This document shows positions 26,138 through 36,073 of a DNA stretch of 64,000 nucleotides, one piece after another (the first letter of the stretch is position 1; the number at the start of each line of letters is the position of its first letter). The stretch spans positions 1 through 64,000 of the forward strand of contig NZ_RZUF01000022.1 in the NCBI RefSeq assembly GCF_004005375.1, written 5' to 3'. Below the pieces are notes generated by a model that had not been told where the DNA came from, did not search any database, and saw only the letters and a program-made list of their open reading frames with translations. The position numbers and the translations under genes are program-made. Origin of the DNA: Rheinheimera sediminis (lineage in GTDB: Bacteria > Pseudomonadota > Gammaproteobacteria > Enterobacterales > Alteromonadaceae).

Positions 26138-27406
26138 TCCAGCAGCGTCTGGCCGGGCAAAAAAAGCAACAGCCAAAGCCACGTCCTCTGGCAAACCAGC
26201 TTGATTCAGCGAGTTTAGCCGCCGTCCTATTTCACGGGGTATAAGCGGCATGGCCGCTGTCATTGGGGTCTCGATAAAACCAGGTGCTACGACGTTAAAG
26301 GTGATGTCGTTAAGCTGTTGCTTGGCCATAAAGTGACAATAGCCTACTAATCCGGCTTTTGCACTGGCGTAGTTGGTTTGGCCTTTTTGTCCTGCCAAGC
26401 CATTCATCGACGATAACATCACGACCCGCCCCGCTGAGCGGATCAGCTGTTGTTCCAGCAAGGCCGCCGTAATACGGTGCACCGCAGATAGGTTCACATC
26501 CAGAGTTTGATCCCACTGTGCAGCTGTCATTCTGTGAAACATTTTATCGCGGGTAATGCCAGCATTGTGTACCAGAATATCCAGTGTCAGCTCATGCTCA
26601 GTTAACCAATGTTGCAACTGGTGCGCACTGTCAATTTGACTGATATCCAGCAACAGGCTTTTGCCACGCAATCGCTGCATCAGAGCCGTCAGAGCTGCTT
26701 CTGCCTGAGGTACATCCACACCAATCACGGTGGCCCCCTGCGCTGTCAAAGTTGTCGCTATAGCGGCTCCTATACCTCGAGCGGCCCCTGTCACTAAGGC
26801 GACCTTTCCTGATAAAGGAGACTGCCATGAACTCAGCACAGCTAACTCTGCAGCCTGTACAGCTAACACCTGACCTGTGACATAAGCTGAGGCTTTAGAC
26901 AGGAAAAAATCAGCGGCTGGCAACAAGCTCTGCTGAACGCCTCTGGCCAGGGACAACAGGTTGGCTGTACTACCAAAACGTCCCAGCTCTTTAGCAATTG
27001 AACGGGTGAAACCAGATAAGGCAGCGGCTGCGGCGGCTGCCTCTGCAGTGGTAGCATCGGTTACAGCTCTGGCCAGTATCAGCAGCCGACCATGCTTAGC
27101 CAAACCAGGTAACAGACCTTGTAACTGCTGCCAGACTAACTCTAACTCCGCCGTGCTTTGTAGTTCTGTACCATCAAATATGATGGCCTGCACTAACTCT
27201 GCTGTCAGATCTTCACAACAAACGGCGGGCAGTTGGTTTAAGTGCTGACGCAGCAAAACACTGTGTTCTGACGTTTTACCACACAACACAACTGTGCCGC
27301 TAAAACAGCAGCTTTCGCCTTGTGGTCGCTCTAATCCGATGGCTTGAGGTACACCACACCAGCGACCCACTGCCGAATCTAATAAGGCTGATACCCAGGA
27401 TCTCAT
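26087..27406 (-). CDS. Long FabG-type short-chain dehydrogenase (FabG4-like 3-oxoacyl reductase)
   Basis: 439 residues from the ATG at 27406; 27439 is an alternative start. The N-terminal half (about 1-185) is a degenerate flavodoxin-like domain, and the C-terminal half is a full SDR: KVALVTGAARGIG (cofactor loop), HNAG, and the Ser/Tyr/Lys catalytic set in VVMLSSMNGL and TNYASAKAG. This two-domain 440-450 residue layout matches high-molecular-weight FabG proteins such as mycobacterial FabG4, which reduce 3-oxoacyl-CoA or ACP. There are no thiolase or hydratase neighbours. It ends inside the convergent GGDEF-EAL gene. Confidence 0.85.
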   Translation of the reverse strand: MRSWVSALLDSAVGRWCGVPQAIGLERPQGESCCFSGTVVLCGKTSEHSVLLRQHLNQLPAVCCEDLTAELVQAIIFDGTELQSTAELELVWQQLQGLLPGLAKHGRLLILARAVTDATTAEAAAAAAALSGFTRSIAKELGRFGSTANLLSLARGVQQSLLPAADFFLSKASAYVTGQVLAVQAAELAVLSSWQSPLSGKVALVTGAARGIGAAIATTLTAQGATVIGVDVPQAEAALTALMQRLRGKSLLLDISQIDSAHQLQHWLTEHELTLDILVHNAGITRDKMFHRMTAAQWDQTLDVNLSAVHRITAALLEQQLIRSAGRVVMLSSMNGLAGQKGQTNYASAKAGLVGYCHFMAKQQLNDITFNVVAPGFIETPMTAAMPLIPREIGRRLNSLNQAGLPEDVALAVAFFARPDAAGLNGSVLRVCGQCVIGA

Positions 27407-27548
27407 CACTTTGCCTATACCAATAAAAAGTCTGACCATCTTAGCTGCTAACTATGGCCTGTACCAGACTGTCAATAGAGGGCCAAGTGGGGATAAGCAT
27501 CAAGTGCTTTACCACTATGCAATAAATAGCTGGTCATTCACTCAGTAA

Positions 27549-27576
27549 AAAGCCGGCAACTTAAACCACCGGCTTT
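27549..27576 (-). terminator. Terminator of the HiPIP gene
   Basis: Eight-base stem AAAGCCGG/CCGGCTTT with a 12-base loop, followed on the minus strand by TTTTT. It lies 32 bp after the HiPIP stop codon. Confidence 0.75.
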
Positions 27577-27607
27577 CATAGGTCTTACTTTTCTATAGAT
27601 ACTCTGA

Positions 27608-27898
27608 CTAAGCTTTCTTCGCCCAGGCTGCACACCATCCTTCAGCATGAATCAGTTTGCCCGGGAAAATATTACAGCCTCTTAAGGCTTCACCGTCTTT
27701 GCCTTGTACATGCATACAATTGGCGCAGTTGGCTCCATCTACCGTAGATTTTGCCACATATTTCATAGCTACAACCATCGGATCGTCATCTTTGACCACT
27801 TCTTGAGCTACTGCATGTAACGCAGTACCACCTAAAGTAATACCCACTAAAGTTGAGGCTGATAGTTTTAAAAAATTACGTCTGTCTAAATTTCCCAT
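27608..27898 (-). CDS. High-potential iron-sulfur protein (HiPIP)
   Basis: 96 residues. A twin-arginine signal (DRRNFLKLSA) leads to export of the folded protein. Four cysteines at 58, 61, 75 and 89 are spaced C-x2-C-x13-C-x13-C, the ligand pattern of the [4Fe-4S](2+/3+) cluster in HiPIPs, with the typical NCANC and GWC surroundings. HiPIPs carry electrons in the periplasm between the bc1 complex and an oxidase or reaction centre. It is monocistronic, with its own terminator downstream. Confidence 0.93.
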   Translation of the reverse strand: MGNLDRRNFLKLSASTLVGITLGGTALHAVAQEVVKDDDPMVVAMKYVAKSTVDGANCANCMHVQGKDGEALRGCNIFPGKLIHAEGWCAAWAKKA

Positions 27899-28182
27899 CT
27901 CTTACTCCGTATTTTTGATTGGTTGATTCAAGGTGTTCTGCCCCTTGATCTAACCTTAGTATCTAAGATTGCAGTTCTGTTGAATTGGCTCTCTAACCCG
28001 GCTTCGAGCATGAAGCTTGACCTGGCTCGCCTATCGCCATCTTGCAATGCCAGATCCCAAAGGGTTACGTAACGCTACGGAGTATGGCGCAAAAAAGACT
28101 GCTTTGATTTGATCTAAAGCAGTGTATCAATGGTTCAATCTGGAAACTTCAGCAGACAGCAGTGGAGCCAGGATGCGAATGA

Positions 28183-28944
28183 TCAGGATTTAGTCACGTA
28201 AAACTTCAGCCACTGTGCAATAACACCTTGCTGTTGTTGTTCACGTAAATACCGGTTAAATGCGGCCATCTGTGGTTTCCAACGCGGATGGAACGCCACT
28301 GTCAAACCTACAGGGTTAAAGCCGCTGGCAGAACGGTACAATTGCTGTTCAGGAAAATGGTGATGTAACAACCAGTTTGCAACATGCTCGTTCATAAAAG
28401 CAAAATCACAACGACCATTGAGTAACATCGTCAGTTGAGTCAGCTCACTGGACGAGTCTACCCTCGCTGTGTCGTTAGTTTGAAAAAATGGCTCTAAAGC
28501 CTGATAGACATAATACTGACGGGTACAAATGGCTTTGCCCTTCACCCAATCCGCTAATTGGCCTGCTGTCGCCATAGGCTGGCGGGAGAATAAGAAGTCC
28601 TTATGCTCCAGTAAAGGTTCTGAAAAAACCAATTTATCCGGATGTTGAGTCCATTCTTTCGCAAGCAAAATCGCGTCTACGTCACCTTGGTAAAGACTGT
28701 GCTCAGCCCGGGTTCTGTTATCAGCCACATACTGTACCTGAATATTCTGCTGACTAAAAAAATCCTGCAGAACCTCAGGTACTAAACCTACAACCAGCTC
28801 AGATTCTTTATCCTGATACATATAAGGCGGAACTTGTGGAAAATACAACACAAACTTGAGCTCTGTAGCTTTAGCCGCCGCCTGCACAGCCAAAGGGACA
28901 AACAACCCTACCAGCAACACCAAAACTCTCGCTTTCAATAGTTT
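28183..28944 (-). CDS. Periplasmic solute-binding protein (family 3 type)
   Basis: 253 residues from the ATG at 28944 (AGGT upstream; 28974 is a less good start). A signal peptide covers about residues 1-22 and ends at VQAA. The body has the bi-lobed SBP_bac_3 pattern: FPQVPPYMY, then VVGLVPEVLQDFF and an end in QQGVIAQWLKFY. No ABC permease or ATPase is nearby, so it may act as an orphan binding or sensory protein, a common situation in Alteromonadales relatives. Confidence 0.75.
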   Translation of the reverse strand, partial: KLLKARVLVLLVGLFVPLAVQAAAKATELKFVLYFPQVPPYMYQDKESELVVGLVPEVLQDFFSQQNIQVQYVADNRTRAEHSLYQGDVDAILLAKEWTQHPDKLVFSEPLLEHKDFLFSRQPMATAGQLADWVKGKAICTRQYYVYQALEPFFQTNDTARVDSSSELTQLTMLLNGRCDFAFMNEHVANWLLHHHFPEQQLYRSASGFNPVGLTVAFHPRWKPQMAAFNRYLREQQQQGVIAQWLKFYVTKS

Positions 28945-29129
28945 CATTGTTTTACCTGTCACACCAAAGTACAACCTTCTTTGCTCACTACTGATAATAC
29001 AAGTATTAATATTTTTATCAAATAGTTGTTTCTCTCCTGCTTTGCTAAAAAATCAAAGGCCAGATATTGTCAGTCATGCTTGAGTGGCATAGAGTGCCGC
29101 CATCCGATGTTTTTTGAATTCTGACTGTT

Positions 29130-30257
29130 ATGAAACACACTCTTTCCTGGCTTGCTCTGGCCAGCTTGTTATTGTCTGGCTGTAGTCAAACGCCCTCTGG
29201 CATACATCAGTCTAATCAGTTTGCTAACAATGGACTGGATCACAAAGCGAAACCCATCAACGGCATATACGAACTTCAAGCCGGGGCACGTTTAAAAGCT
29301 CAGTGGCTCACACCAGAGTTATTAGCTGGCCTTGAACTGCAACTGAACTATTTAAACAAAAAGTCGGTTCCACAACAGCATAATTTACCGGGATTAGCCG
29401 TCAGTAAAAGCCAGTTGCAACAAACAATACGAGACTTACAACGCTGGGCAGAACAACCTGCAGTAACAGGTGGCGAAAACTTTGCGTTGCATCAGTTAGC
29501 CGGAGAAGATGGCAAAGGTAACGTACAATTTACCGGATACTATGTACCGGTTTTTACTGTAAGTTCCAGACCTGACACAGACTACAAATACCCTCTTTAC
29601 CGTAAACCAGCCGGCATGAGCTCATACCCCAGCCGCGAACAAATCGACTTCGAACAGGCATTGTCTGGCCAGGGCCTGGAGCTTTTTTACAGCAAGAGTC
29701 TGGTTGACAACTTTTTTATGCAGGTGCAAGGATCAGGCGTAGTTGAAGATGAATACGGTCAGCAGCATTTGTTGAGTTACGGTGGCGGCAACGGCCATTC
29801 CTATCGCAGTTTAGGCAAGGTGCTGATTGAAATGGGCGAATACACTGCAGACACCATTTCTGCCACTGCTATTAAAGAATGGCTGGCGAAAAACCCGCAC
29901 AGGCAACGTGAGCTGATGAGCAAAAATCCCAGTTATACCTTTTTTTCACCTGGCCTGAGTAAACCTGTAGGTGCAGCCAATGAGCCTTTAACTCCCTTGC
30001 ATTCAGTGGCAGTAGACCCTGCTTTTATACCATTAGGATCGGTATTATTGGCGCAAGTGCCTCTACTGGATGCTAAAGGTGAATTAACAGGTCATGAGTT
30101 CAGATTGATGCTGGCGCAAGATAAAGGAGCGGCCATTAAAACTCCGGGTCGTATCGATGTTTATCAGGGCATTGGAGATGAAGCCCAGCAGCGCAGCGAT
30201 AGTTTACGACATTACGGTAAAATCTGGTTGGTCTTGCCTAAAGATCAGAGTCTTTGA
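29130..30257 (+). CDS. mltA: Membrane-bound lytic murein transglycosylase A
   Basis: 375 residues. Lipoprotein signal with lipobox LLSGC (Cys about 18). The MltA barrel region (FTGYYVPVF, YPLYRKP, MQVQGSG, YGGGNGHSYRSLGK) precedes the C-terminal 3D domain with AQDKGAAIKTPGRIDVYQG, which holds the catalytic aspartate. The enzyme cleaves peptidoglycan glycan strands to 1,6-anhydro products at the outer membrane. Length agrees with E. coli MltA. The final codons lie in a small inverted repeat (AAAGATCAG/CTGATCTTT) that may help end transcription. Confidence 0.94.
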   Translation: MKHTLSWLALASLLLSGCSQTPSGIHQSNQFANNGLDHKAKPINGIYELQAGARLKAQWLTPELLAGLELQLNYLNKKSVPQQHNLPGLAVSKSQLQQTIRDLQRWAEQPAVTGGENFALHQLAGEDGKGNVQFTGYYVPVFTVSSRPDTDYKYPLYRKPAGMSSYPSREQIDFEQALSGQGLELFYSKSLVDNFFMQVQGSGVVEDEYGQQHLLSYGGGNGHSYRSLGKVLIEMGEYTADTISATAIKEWLAKNPHRQRELMSKNPSYTFFSPGLSKPVGAANEPLTPLHSVAVDPAFIPLGSVLLAQVPLLDAKGELTGHEFRLMLAQDKGAAIKTPGRIDVYQGIGDEAQQRSDSLRHYGKIWLVLPKDQSL

Positions 30258-30423
30258 CACTGATCTTTAGGACGCGTGTCCGATCTTCTGACCCTTGTGA
30301 AGATTTCATGTAGTTTGTTCAAACTTAGGTTGAAGCTTCTGCTCCTGTTCAGGATCCTGTCGAGATCTATGCAAACACCACAGCTCAAAGCGCCGTCAGA
30401 CAAACGCAAAAAGCGCTGGCGGC

Positions 30424-31578
30424 TCAGTCACTTCTATGTATTTCTGCAGTTGTTGCTTTTTTCTCCAGTGCAGCACCGAGTTGCCGATAAATACGCTCAC
30501 ACCACCAGAGCTGACCAGGCTGGTACAACAGCCAGACCCATAGCAGTTGCAGCATCACAGCTGCTGCTGCAATAGCAGTCAGTGTGTCTCTGTTCACTGT
30601 CCCAAACCAATCAGGACAAAACCAACGAAACAGTGCCACCATACTGATGGATTGCCAAAGGTACAGGGACAAAGAACAACGACCGCAGCGCCTGAGCAGC
30701 TCCATCACTTTAGGAAGCCTGGGCAACATCAAGATAAATAATCTGATATACACCAAAGCAAAACACAAATCGGAAATCATCTGAAAGGGCGAAGGGACCT
30801 GCTGCTGCACTGAAAATCCGGTCCAGGCTAATGGAAGCACGGCACAAGCGACAGCGAGCAAGAGTAGCGGATAAAAATACCTCTTTAGCAAACAAGGCCA
30901 ATCAGACTGCAGAGCCCAGAACGCAAGTAACATCATGCCGCCAAACCACCAATAACTGACCAGCAGCGTATCAACGGCTATCAAGGCGATATACTGAATT
31001 TGCTGCCACAACTGTACCATGTAAGGGCCGGTATAAAGCGCTATTAGTGTTTCAGTATCAGCCTGCATCTTCGGATCCGATTCGGCGACAAGCCAAATCA
31101 GTAGCGGAAGCATTAATCCTGCTGCCAAATAAGTTTTAGCCCGACTGAGTTGCTGCGCCATAGGCCACTGTAACGCCCGCTGCCATAACAGGCCAGAAGC
31201 CACCAGAGAATAGATCAACAGAATATCGCCCGACCAGACAAAAACAGCATGACAAAAACCAAGCAGCATTAAAGCCAACATTCTCGGTTTGAGCCTTAAT
31301 GAACCCGCTTGTTGCCACAGTAAAAACAAACTGGCACCAAACAATAAGGTCAGCAGACAAATAAATTTACCCCGGATAAAAGTCAGATACAGCTGATGTT
31401 GCAGCTGAGACCACTGAGTCATTGTATCTGACAATCCAGCCTTATCCCCGAGCTCAAGCGGATAGGCAAAGGCGAAAATGTTAGCAAATAAAATCATCAA
31501 GACGGCAAAACCGCGGAGTGCATCAAACAGATACACTCGCGATGAGACAGCAGATGAAACAGGATAAACTGCATCCAT
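30424..31578 (-). CDS. DUF418 family membrane protein (YeiB-like)
   Basis: 384 residues with about nine to ten membrane segments. The opening LFDALRGFAVLMILFANI is the conserved start of the DUF418/heparan-alpha-glucosaminide N-acetyltransferase-like group, and the C-terminal DUF418 region (RCGRCSLSLYLWQS) is present. The family's substrate is unknown, and a role in acyl transfer across the inner membrane is only inferred. It is followed on the other side by a chemoreceptor gene on the same strand, 15 bp upstream, which might be cotranscribed. Confidence 0.83.
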   Translation of the reverse strand: MDAVYPVSSAVSSRVYLFDALRGFAVLMILFANIFAFAYPLELGDKAGLSDTMTQWSQLQHQLYLTFIRGKFICLLTLLFGASLFLLWQQAGSLRLKPRMLALMLLGFCHAVFVWSGDILLIYSLVASGLLWQRALQWPMAQQLSRAKTYLAAGLMLPLLIWLVAESDPKMQADTETLIALYTGPYMVQLWQQIQYIALIAVDTLLVSYWWFGGMMLLAFWALQSDWPCLLKRYFYPLLLLAVACAVLPLAWTGFSVQQQVPSPFQMISDLCFALVYIRLFILMLPRLPKVMELLRRCGRCSLSLYLWQSISMVALFRWFCPDWFGTVNRDTLTAIAAAAVMLQLLWVWLLYQPGQLWWCERIYRQLGAALEKKATTAEIHRSD

Positions 31579-31593
31579 GCAAAGGCCCTTTAT

Positions 31594-33219
31594 CTAGACT
31601 TTAAAGCGGGTCACCAGCGCATTTAAATCTACAGCAAGACGGGAAAGTTCATGAGCAGAGGCGCTTGTTTGATTGGCTCCTGCCGCAGTTTGAGCCGCTA
31701 AATCACTGATATTCACTATATTTCGATCAATCTCGCGTGCCACTTTAGCTTGCTCCTCTGCTGCGCTTGCAATCACCAAATTACTGTCACTGATTTTATT
31801 AATGCGCTCTGTAATAATGCTCAGCGCCTGACCTGCAGCCTGAGCCACAGTTAAAGCATGAACTGCTTTTTCGCTGCTGTGTTTCATGGCATTGACGGCA
31901 TCACCTGTACCGCTGCGGATTTTGGCAATCATCTCCTCAATTTCACGAGTGGAGGTTTGAGTACGGTGCGCCAGAGCCCTGACTTCGTCGGCAACCACAG
32001 CAAAACCGCGGCCCGCATCCCCGGCCCGAGCTGCTTCTATTGCCGCATTCAGCGCAAGTAGGTTGGTTTGCTCAGCAATAGCACGGATCACATCCAGCAC
32101 TTTACCTATGTCCTGAGATTGCACCGCCAGGCCCTGAATGAGTTCTGAGGTTAAAGCAACATCCTGATTCATGTCACGAATCGCTGTCACTGTTTCATCC
32201 ACTTGTTGCTGGCCTTGCACCGCCATTTTCGCAGACTCTGTTGATTGCTCTGACGTTTGTACTGCGGTTTGCGCCACTTCATCCACAGCAGAGCTCATTT
32301 CGGTAATGGCTGTTGCCGCTTGCTGTATTTCATCATTTTGCTGCTGTAAACCACGGGACGAATCCTCAGTCACAGAGTTTAACTCTTCAGAGGCGGAAGC
32401 CAATTGATTCGACGAATTGGAAATATGGTTCATCGCATCACGCAGACTCTGCTGCATTTTGAGCAAAGCCGCCATTAACCGGCTAGCCTCATCCTGACCC
32501 GACACACTAATGTTTTGCGTGAGATCACCTGAGGCGACATTCTCCGCCACAGTCAAAGCCTGGCTCATCGGGGCTGTGATACTGCGAGTCATCCACAAGG
32601 CTATAAAAATACTCACCACTATGCCAACCAAAATCGCGAAGACCATCAGCATCCTGCTGTTTTCATAACGATCAGAAGAGAGTTGTGTTTGTTGCCCTGC
32701 ATAGTCCCGGTTCATTTGCATTAATTTCATCAAAGCTTGGGTCATGCGATCTGAATGCGCTGTTAATTGCTCATTGCTAATACGGACAGCCTCAGTTCTG
32801 TCTGACGAATCCAGCGCTTGCAGCAGCAAACTTTGGCCAGCAAAATATTGCTGCTGAGCTGATACGAAATCCTGATACAGCTCTCGCTCGCCGGGAATAG
32901 AAATCAGTTTTTCGTAGGCCTGTTGATAGGATGTCACCTCAGCCCTGACTGTATCCAGCGCAGCTTTGTACTGAGTTTTTTGTGTATCAGTTTCAGCAAG
33001 GATCAAACGAAAGGTGTTAACCCTGACTCTCACCATACTTAAATTCAGCCCTGCCAGATTATCCAGACTAGGGAGCGTATTCTGTTCAATCTCAACCGAT
33101 ACAGTGCGCATCTGGCTCATAGTAAGAAGTGCCATACTGCCCTGCAACAGTACTAGTAAGCCTAAAACTGCAAAACCAACCAATAAGCGGGTTCCAATAT
33201 TGTAATTCCGTAAAAGCAT
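31594..33219 (-). CDS. Methyl-accepting chemotaxis protein with four-helix-bundle sensor
   Basis: 541 residues. Membrane segments near 10-32 and 190-210 flank a helical periplasmic sensor of the 4HB_MCP kind. A HAMP domain (about 212-265) and the cytoplasmic signalling domain follow, with the highly conserved hairpin tip [20 protein letters not shown] near residue 373. It reports ligand binding to CheA/CheW to control the flagellar motor. The ligand is unknown. No che genes are in the window. Confidence 0.92.
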   Translation of the reverse strand: MLLRNYNIGTRLLVGFAVLGLLVLLQGSMALLTMSQMRTVSVEIEQNTLPSLDNLAGLNLSMVRVRVNTFRLILAETDTQKTQYKAALDTVRAEVTSYQQAYEKLISIPGERELYQDFVSAQQQYFAGQSLLLQALDSSDRTEAVRISNEQLTAHSDRMTQALMKLMQMNRDYAGQQTQLSSDRYENSRMLMVFAILVGIVVSIFIALWMTRSITAPMSQALTVAENVASGDLTQNISVSGQDEASRLMAALLKMQQSLRDAMNHISNSSNQLASASEELNSVTEDSSRGLQQQNDEIQQAATAITEMSSAVDEVAQTAVQTSEQSTESAKMAVQGQQQVDETVTAIRDMNQDVALTSELIQGLAVQSQDIGKVLDVIRAIAEQTNLLALNAAIEAARAGDAGRGFAVVADEVRALAHRTQTSTREIEEMIAKIRSGTGDAVNAMKHSSEKAVHALTVAQAAGQALSIITERINKISDSNLVIASAAEEQAKVAREIDRNIVNISDLAAQTAAGANQTSASAHELSRLAVDLNALVTRFKV

Positions 33220-33448
33220 ATTTGCCCATCCTATAAAGTGCTAACAACTCACTGATATTTATCATCGCCCTAAAGCATAGGCGAAAATTACGAAAAAACT
33301 CATGACCTTACCGAAGATTCATCATCATTCATCGTATTTGTAGTCATGACATAAAATATAATGGGTACAAATTAGGCTGTTGAAGCTAACCCCATGCTCA
33401 GTATGTCGCTCTCCGGGTCAGAGTATCAGTAGTGAAACCCAGCTAACT

Positions 33449-33677
33449 CAGCTGAACTCGGGATAATGACTGTCGAATACTCTATATCTAACCAAACAAA
33501 TCAAATAGATAAGCGAATTTATTGAAGTCGCTTTAGTCTTTGCTAACTGAATGCGCAAATTTTCGCGCTTATCAAGGCGCTTTGTCGTACGCCATAGCGA
33601 GCTATGGTGAGACAAAGCAACGCAGAGAGGCGTAAAAAATGCCTATTCAGTGGCGCAGCTTATCCCGAGTGCAGGTT
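33449..33677. mobile_element. MITE-like element, copy 1
   Basis: About 229 bp with imperfect terminal inverted repeats: the left end contains CTGAACTCGGGATAA, and the right end is TTATCCCGAGTGCAGGTT. Internally it shares blocks such as CTGAATGCGC, CAAGGCGC, TTTGTCGT, and CTATTCAGTGGCGCAGCTTA with the copies at 40.0 and 52.4 kb. It has no coding capacity. It sits between the chemoreceptor promoter and the 3' end of pxpC. Confidence 0.75.
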
Positions 33678-33684
33678 AACTAGA

Positions 33685-34629
33685 TCAAGATGTACTTCGA
33701 AACATCAGAGGTAGTTCAGCCCAGTAGCGGTTTAGTTGCATCTGATGAACATGAAGCTGGTGAGGCGAAACAGGATAAAACCGGATAGAATGACCTTGCC
33801 TGCACTGTGCCAAAGCGGCCGCATCTGTGGCTAATACCGCACCGGGTTTAGGGTAGCCTCCTAAGGTTTGTCTGTCGTTTAACAGTACTATAGGTAAGCC
33901 CTCTGGCGGGAGCTGCACAGCGCCATAACAAATACCTTCGGACAATAAAGCTCTGGGCTGGCAGCAAAGTGGCTCTCCTTCAAGGCGATACCCCATACGA
34001 TCAGACAAAGCAGATACTTTATAGTCGGTGCTGTAAAGTTGTTGCCACTGTATTGTATCAAACCACTGCTGCTGGTAGCCCGGCACCAAACCCAGCTCAA
34101 GCGGGGTTGAAAACCCGGGCCAATATGACTCTGGCAGAGTGAACAGCAAAGACCGGTACGCGGGTCGGACTGGTAAAAACTGGCCTTGCTGCAAAGCTCC
34201 CCCCGCTATACCTCCTACTTTTTCACGCAGCACCGTACTGTTGCTACCAAAATATTTTGGCAACCGAAACCCTCCAGCCACCGCCAGATAACTGTGCACT
34301 CCAGCTTGAGCAAATCCAAGCGCAATAACATCGTCTTTCTTCACCCTGTGCGTTTGCCATAAACTTTTAGGCTGTCCGTTTACTGTAAGCGGCATCTGCG
34401 CACCAGTCACACAAAACACTGTGTCTGCCAAAGCCACTACACTGAGCCCCCCTACCGAGACCTCAACTTGGCAACTGGGGCTTGGGTTTTGCAACAATAA
34501 ATCGGCAATGCGATAGCTCCGATGATCTGCAGGCCCGCCTTGAGTTAAACCCAAATGCGCATAACCAAAGCGTCCCTGATCCTGTAACGTGGAGACTACG
34601 CCAGGCTTGAGTACCACAAAAGCTGACAT
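33685..34629 (-). CDS. pxpC: 5-oxoprolinase subunit C (biotin-dependent carboxyltransferase-like)
   Basis: 314 residues. The sequence FVVLKPGVVSTLQDQGRFGY with GLTQGGPADHRSYR is the KipA/YbgK signature, and later LSDRMGYRLEG and LSEGICYGAVQLPPEGLP are characteristic. With PxpA and PxpB it forms the bacterial 5-oxoprolinase, which uses ATP to open 5-oxoproline (pyroglutamate) to glutamate. Its ATG overlaps the pxpB stop by one base (TGATG). It is the last gene of pxpABC; the MITE-like copy begins just beyond its stop. Confidence 0.93.
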   Translation of the reverse strand: MSAFVVLKPGVVSTLQDQGRFGYAHLGLTQGGPADHRSYRIADLLLQNPSPSCQVEVSVGGLSVVALADTVFCVTGAQMPLTVNGQPKSLWQTHRVKKDDVIALGFAQAGVHSYLAVAGGFRLPKYFGSNSTVLREKVGGIAGGALQQGQFLPVRPAYRSLLFTLPESYWPGFSTPLELGLVPGYQQQWFDTIQWQQLYSTDYKVSALSDRMGYRLEGEPLCCQPRALLSEGICYGAVQLPPEGLPIVLLNDRQTLGGYPKPGAVLATDAAALAQCRQGHSIRFYPVSPHQLHVHQMQLNRYWAELPLMFRSTS

Positions 34630-35330
34630 CAGCGCAGCTCCTGCGGCAACTCGCCACCTAAGGCTAAAAACTCATCTCTGCTGATGGATTGAAAACGAAC
34701 CTGATCCCCAACCCTAAAAGGCATCAAAGGCTTAGCTGTACCGGCATTTTCGGCTTGAAATAAGGGGGTTGGACAAAGCCCCAGAATATTCCAGCCGCCA
34801 GGTGATGCTGCCGGATAAACTGCGGTTTGTCGGTCAGCAATAGCAACAGCCCCTTTTGGCACTGCAGGCCGCGGACTTACCAGACGTGGGGTGCTCAGGC
34901 GTGAGTCTAGTTCACCTAAATAGGCAAAACCTGGCGCAAAACCTATGGCATACACTCTGTAATCACGAGCCTGATGCAACTCTATAACCTCAGCAGCGCT
35001 TAATCCTGAATTTTGCGCAACCTGCCCCAGGTCCCAGGCAGTGTGATAGTAGACGGGTAGTGTGATGCGCTGGCTTTGTTGTGTAATCTCCGAACAGCCT
35101 AAGGCAAGCTGTTGTTGCAACATAGCTTGTAGTGCCAGAATACCACTATGCTCTGGCTTAAACACAATCAGCAGTGATGCATAGGAAGGCACAATGTCCT
35201 GCAATTGATCAGCAACTAAAGTGCGGATTTGTTGCGCTAAGTATTGCAGCTGCATCAGGTGCTGTGCTGAGATTTCAGGCGACAAATATAGGATCAGTGC
35301 ATTTTCACCAGCCAGCTGCAGTGAAATCAT
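34629..35330 (-). CDS. pxpB: 5-oxoprolinase subunit B (KipI family)
   Basis: 233 residues with the KipI/YbgJ signatures: GENALILYLSPEIS at the start and the conserved YAIGFAPGFAYLGELDSRL with PRLVSPRPAVPKGAVAIAD and YPAASPGGWNILG. These mark the cyclophilin-like allophanate hydrolase subunit 1 fold. It works with PxpA and PxpC on 5-oxoproline. The gene overlaps pxpA by four bases (ATGA) and pxpC by one, giving tight translational coupling. Confidence 0.93.
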   Translation of the reverse strand: MISLQLAGENALILYLSPEISAQHLMQLQYLAQQIRTLVADQLQDIVPSYASLLIVFKPEHSGILALQAMLQQQLALGCSEITQQSQRITLPVYYHTAWDLGQVAQNSGLSAAEVIELHQARDYRVYAIGFAPGFAYLGELDSRLSTPRLVSPRPAVPKGAVAIADRQTAVYPAASPGGWNILGLCPTPLFQAENAGTAKPLMPFRVGDQVRFQSISRDEFLALGGELPQELR

Positions 35331-36073
35331 GCGCCAGCCAACAAATCACGAATAGACTGCACCAAACCAAGAGCCGCCGGGTTATCCCCATGAACACACA
35401 AAGTATCGGCCTCAATAGACAGAGTCTCACCACTGTCACTTTGTACCGTGCCACTGTGCAGTAGCTGTTGTACTTGCAACAGTGCTGCCTGATGATCCAG
35501 TACACTGCCCGGCCGGCTGCGGGGCGTTAAGCTACCGTCGCTTTGATAACGTCTGTCAGCAAAAGCTTCAAACAACAGCTCCAGTTGATAACGCTCAGCC
35601 AGCGCTTTATGCTGCGTTGTCGCTGTTGTCGCCAACAACATCAATTTTAAAGGGCGATAGAAACTGGCCACTGCCTGCATCACAGTTTCAAGCAAAGCAG
35701 AGTTTGCCATCATGTCGTTATACAAAGCACCATGAGGCTTAACATAACTAATTGACAAACCAAGACTTTTTGCCACTCCATCTACTGCGGCAATCTGATA
35801 CCAAAGTAAATGTTTTAATTCATCGGCTGGCATTTTTATTGAACGCCGACCAAAGCCCTGTTTATCGTCATAGCTTGGGTGAGCGCCAATTTCGATCTGA
35901 TGTTGTTTGGCAAGAGTTAAGGTCTGGACTAATACTGTCGGATCACCGCCATGAAAACCACAAGCAATGTTGGCTTGATCAATCAAAGGCATAACCTGGC
36001 TATCCATGCCCATTTGCCAGGCGCCAAAACTTTCGCCTAAATCACAATTCAATTTGATAAAGGCTTTCATCAT
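35327..36073 (-). CDS. pxpA: 5-oxoprolinase subunit A (LamB/YcsF family)
   Basis: 248 residues. NCDLGESFG, ANIACGFHGGDP, GAHPSYDD and YVKPHGALYND are the LamB/YcsF metal- and substrate-site motifs. It is the catalytic ring-opening subunit of 5-oxoprolinase and heads the pxpABC operon. The ribosome site is weak (GTGAG). The rest of the operon follows with overlapping stops and starts. Confidence 0.93.
   Translation of the reverse strand: MMKAFIKLNCDLGESFGAWQMGMDSQVMPLIDQANIACGFHGGDPTVLVQTLTLAKQHQIEIGAHPSYDDKQGFGRRSIKMPADELKHLLWYQIAAVDGVAKSLGLSISYVKPHGALYNDMMANSALLETVMQAVASFYRPLKLMLLATTATTQHKALAERYQLELLFEAFADRRYQSDGSLTPRSRPGSVLDHQAALLQVQQLLHSGTVQSDSGETLSIEADTLCVHGDNPAALGLVQSIRDLLAGA

Noticed and set aside
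30240-30268. Inverted repeat AAAGATCAG/CTGATCTTT at the mltA end
   Set aside because: No T run after it; noted under mltA but not called as a terminator.
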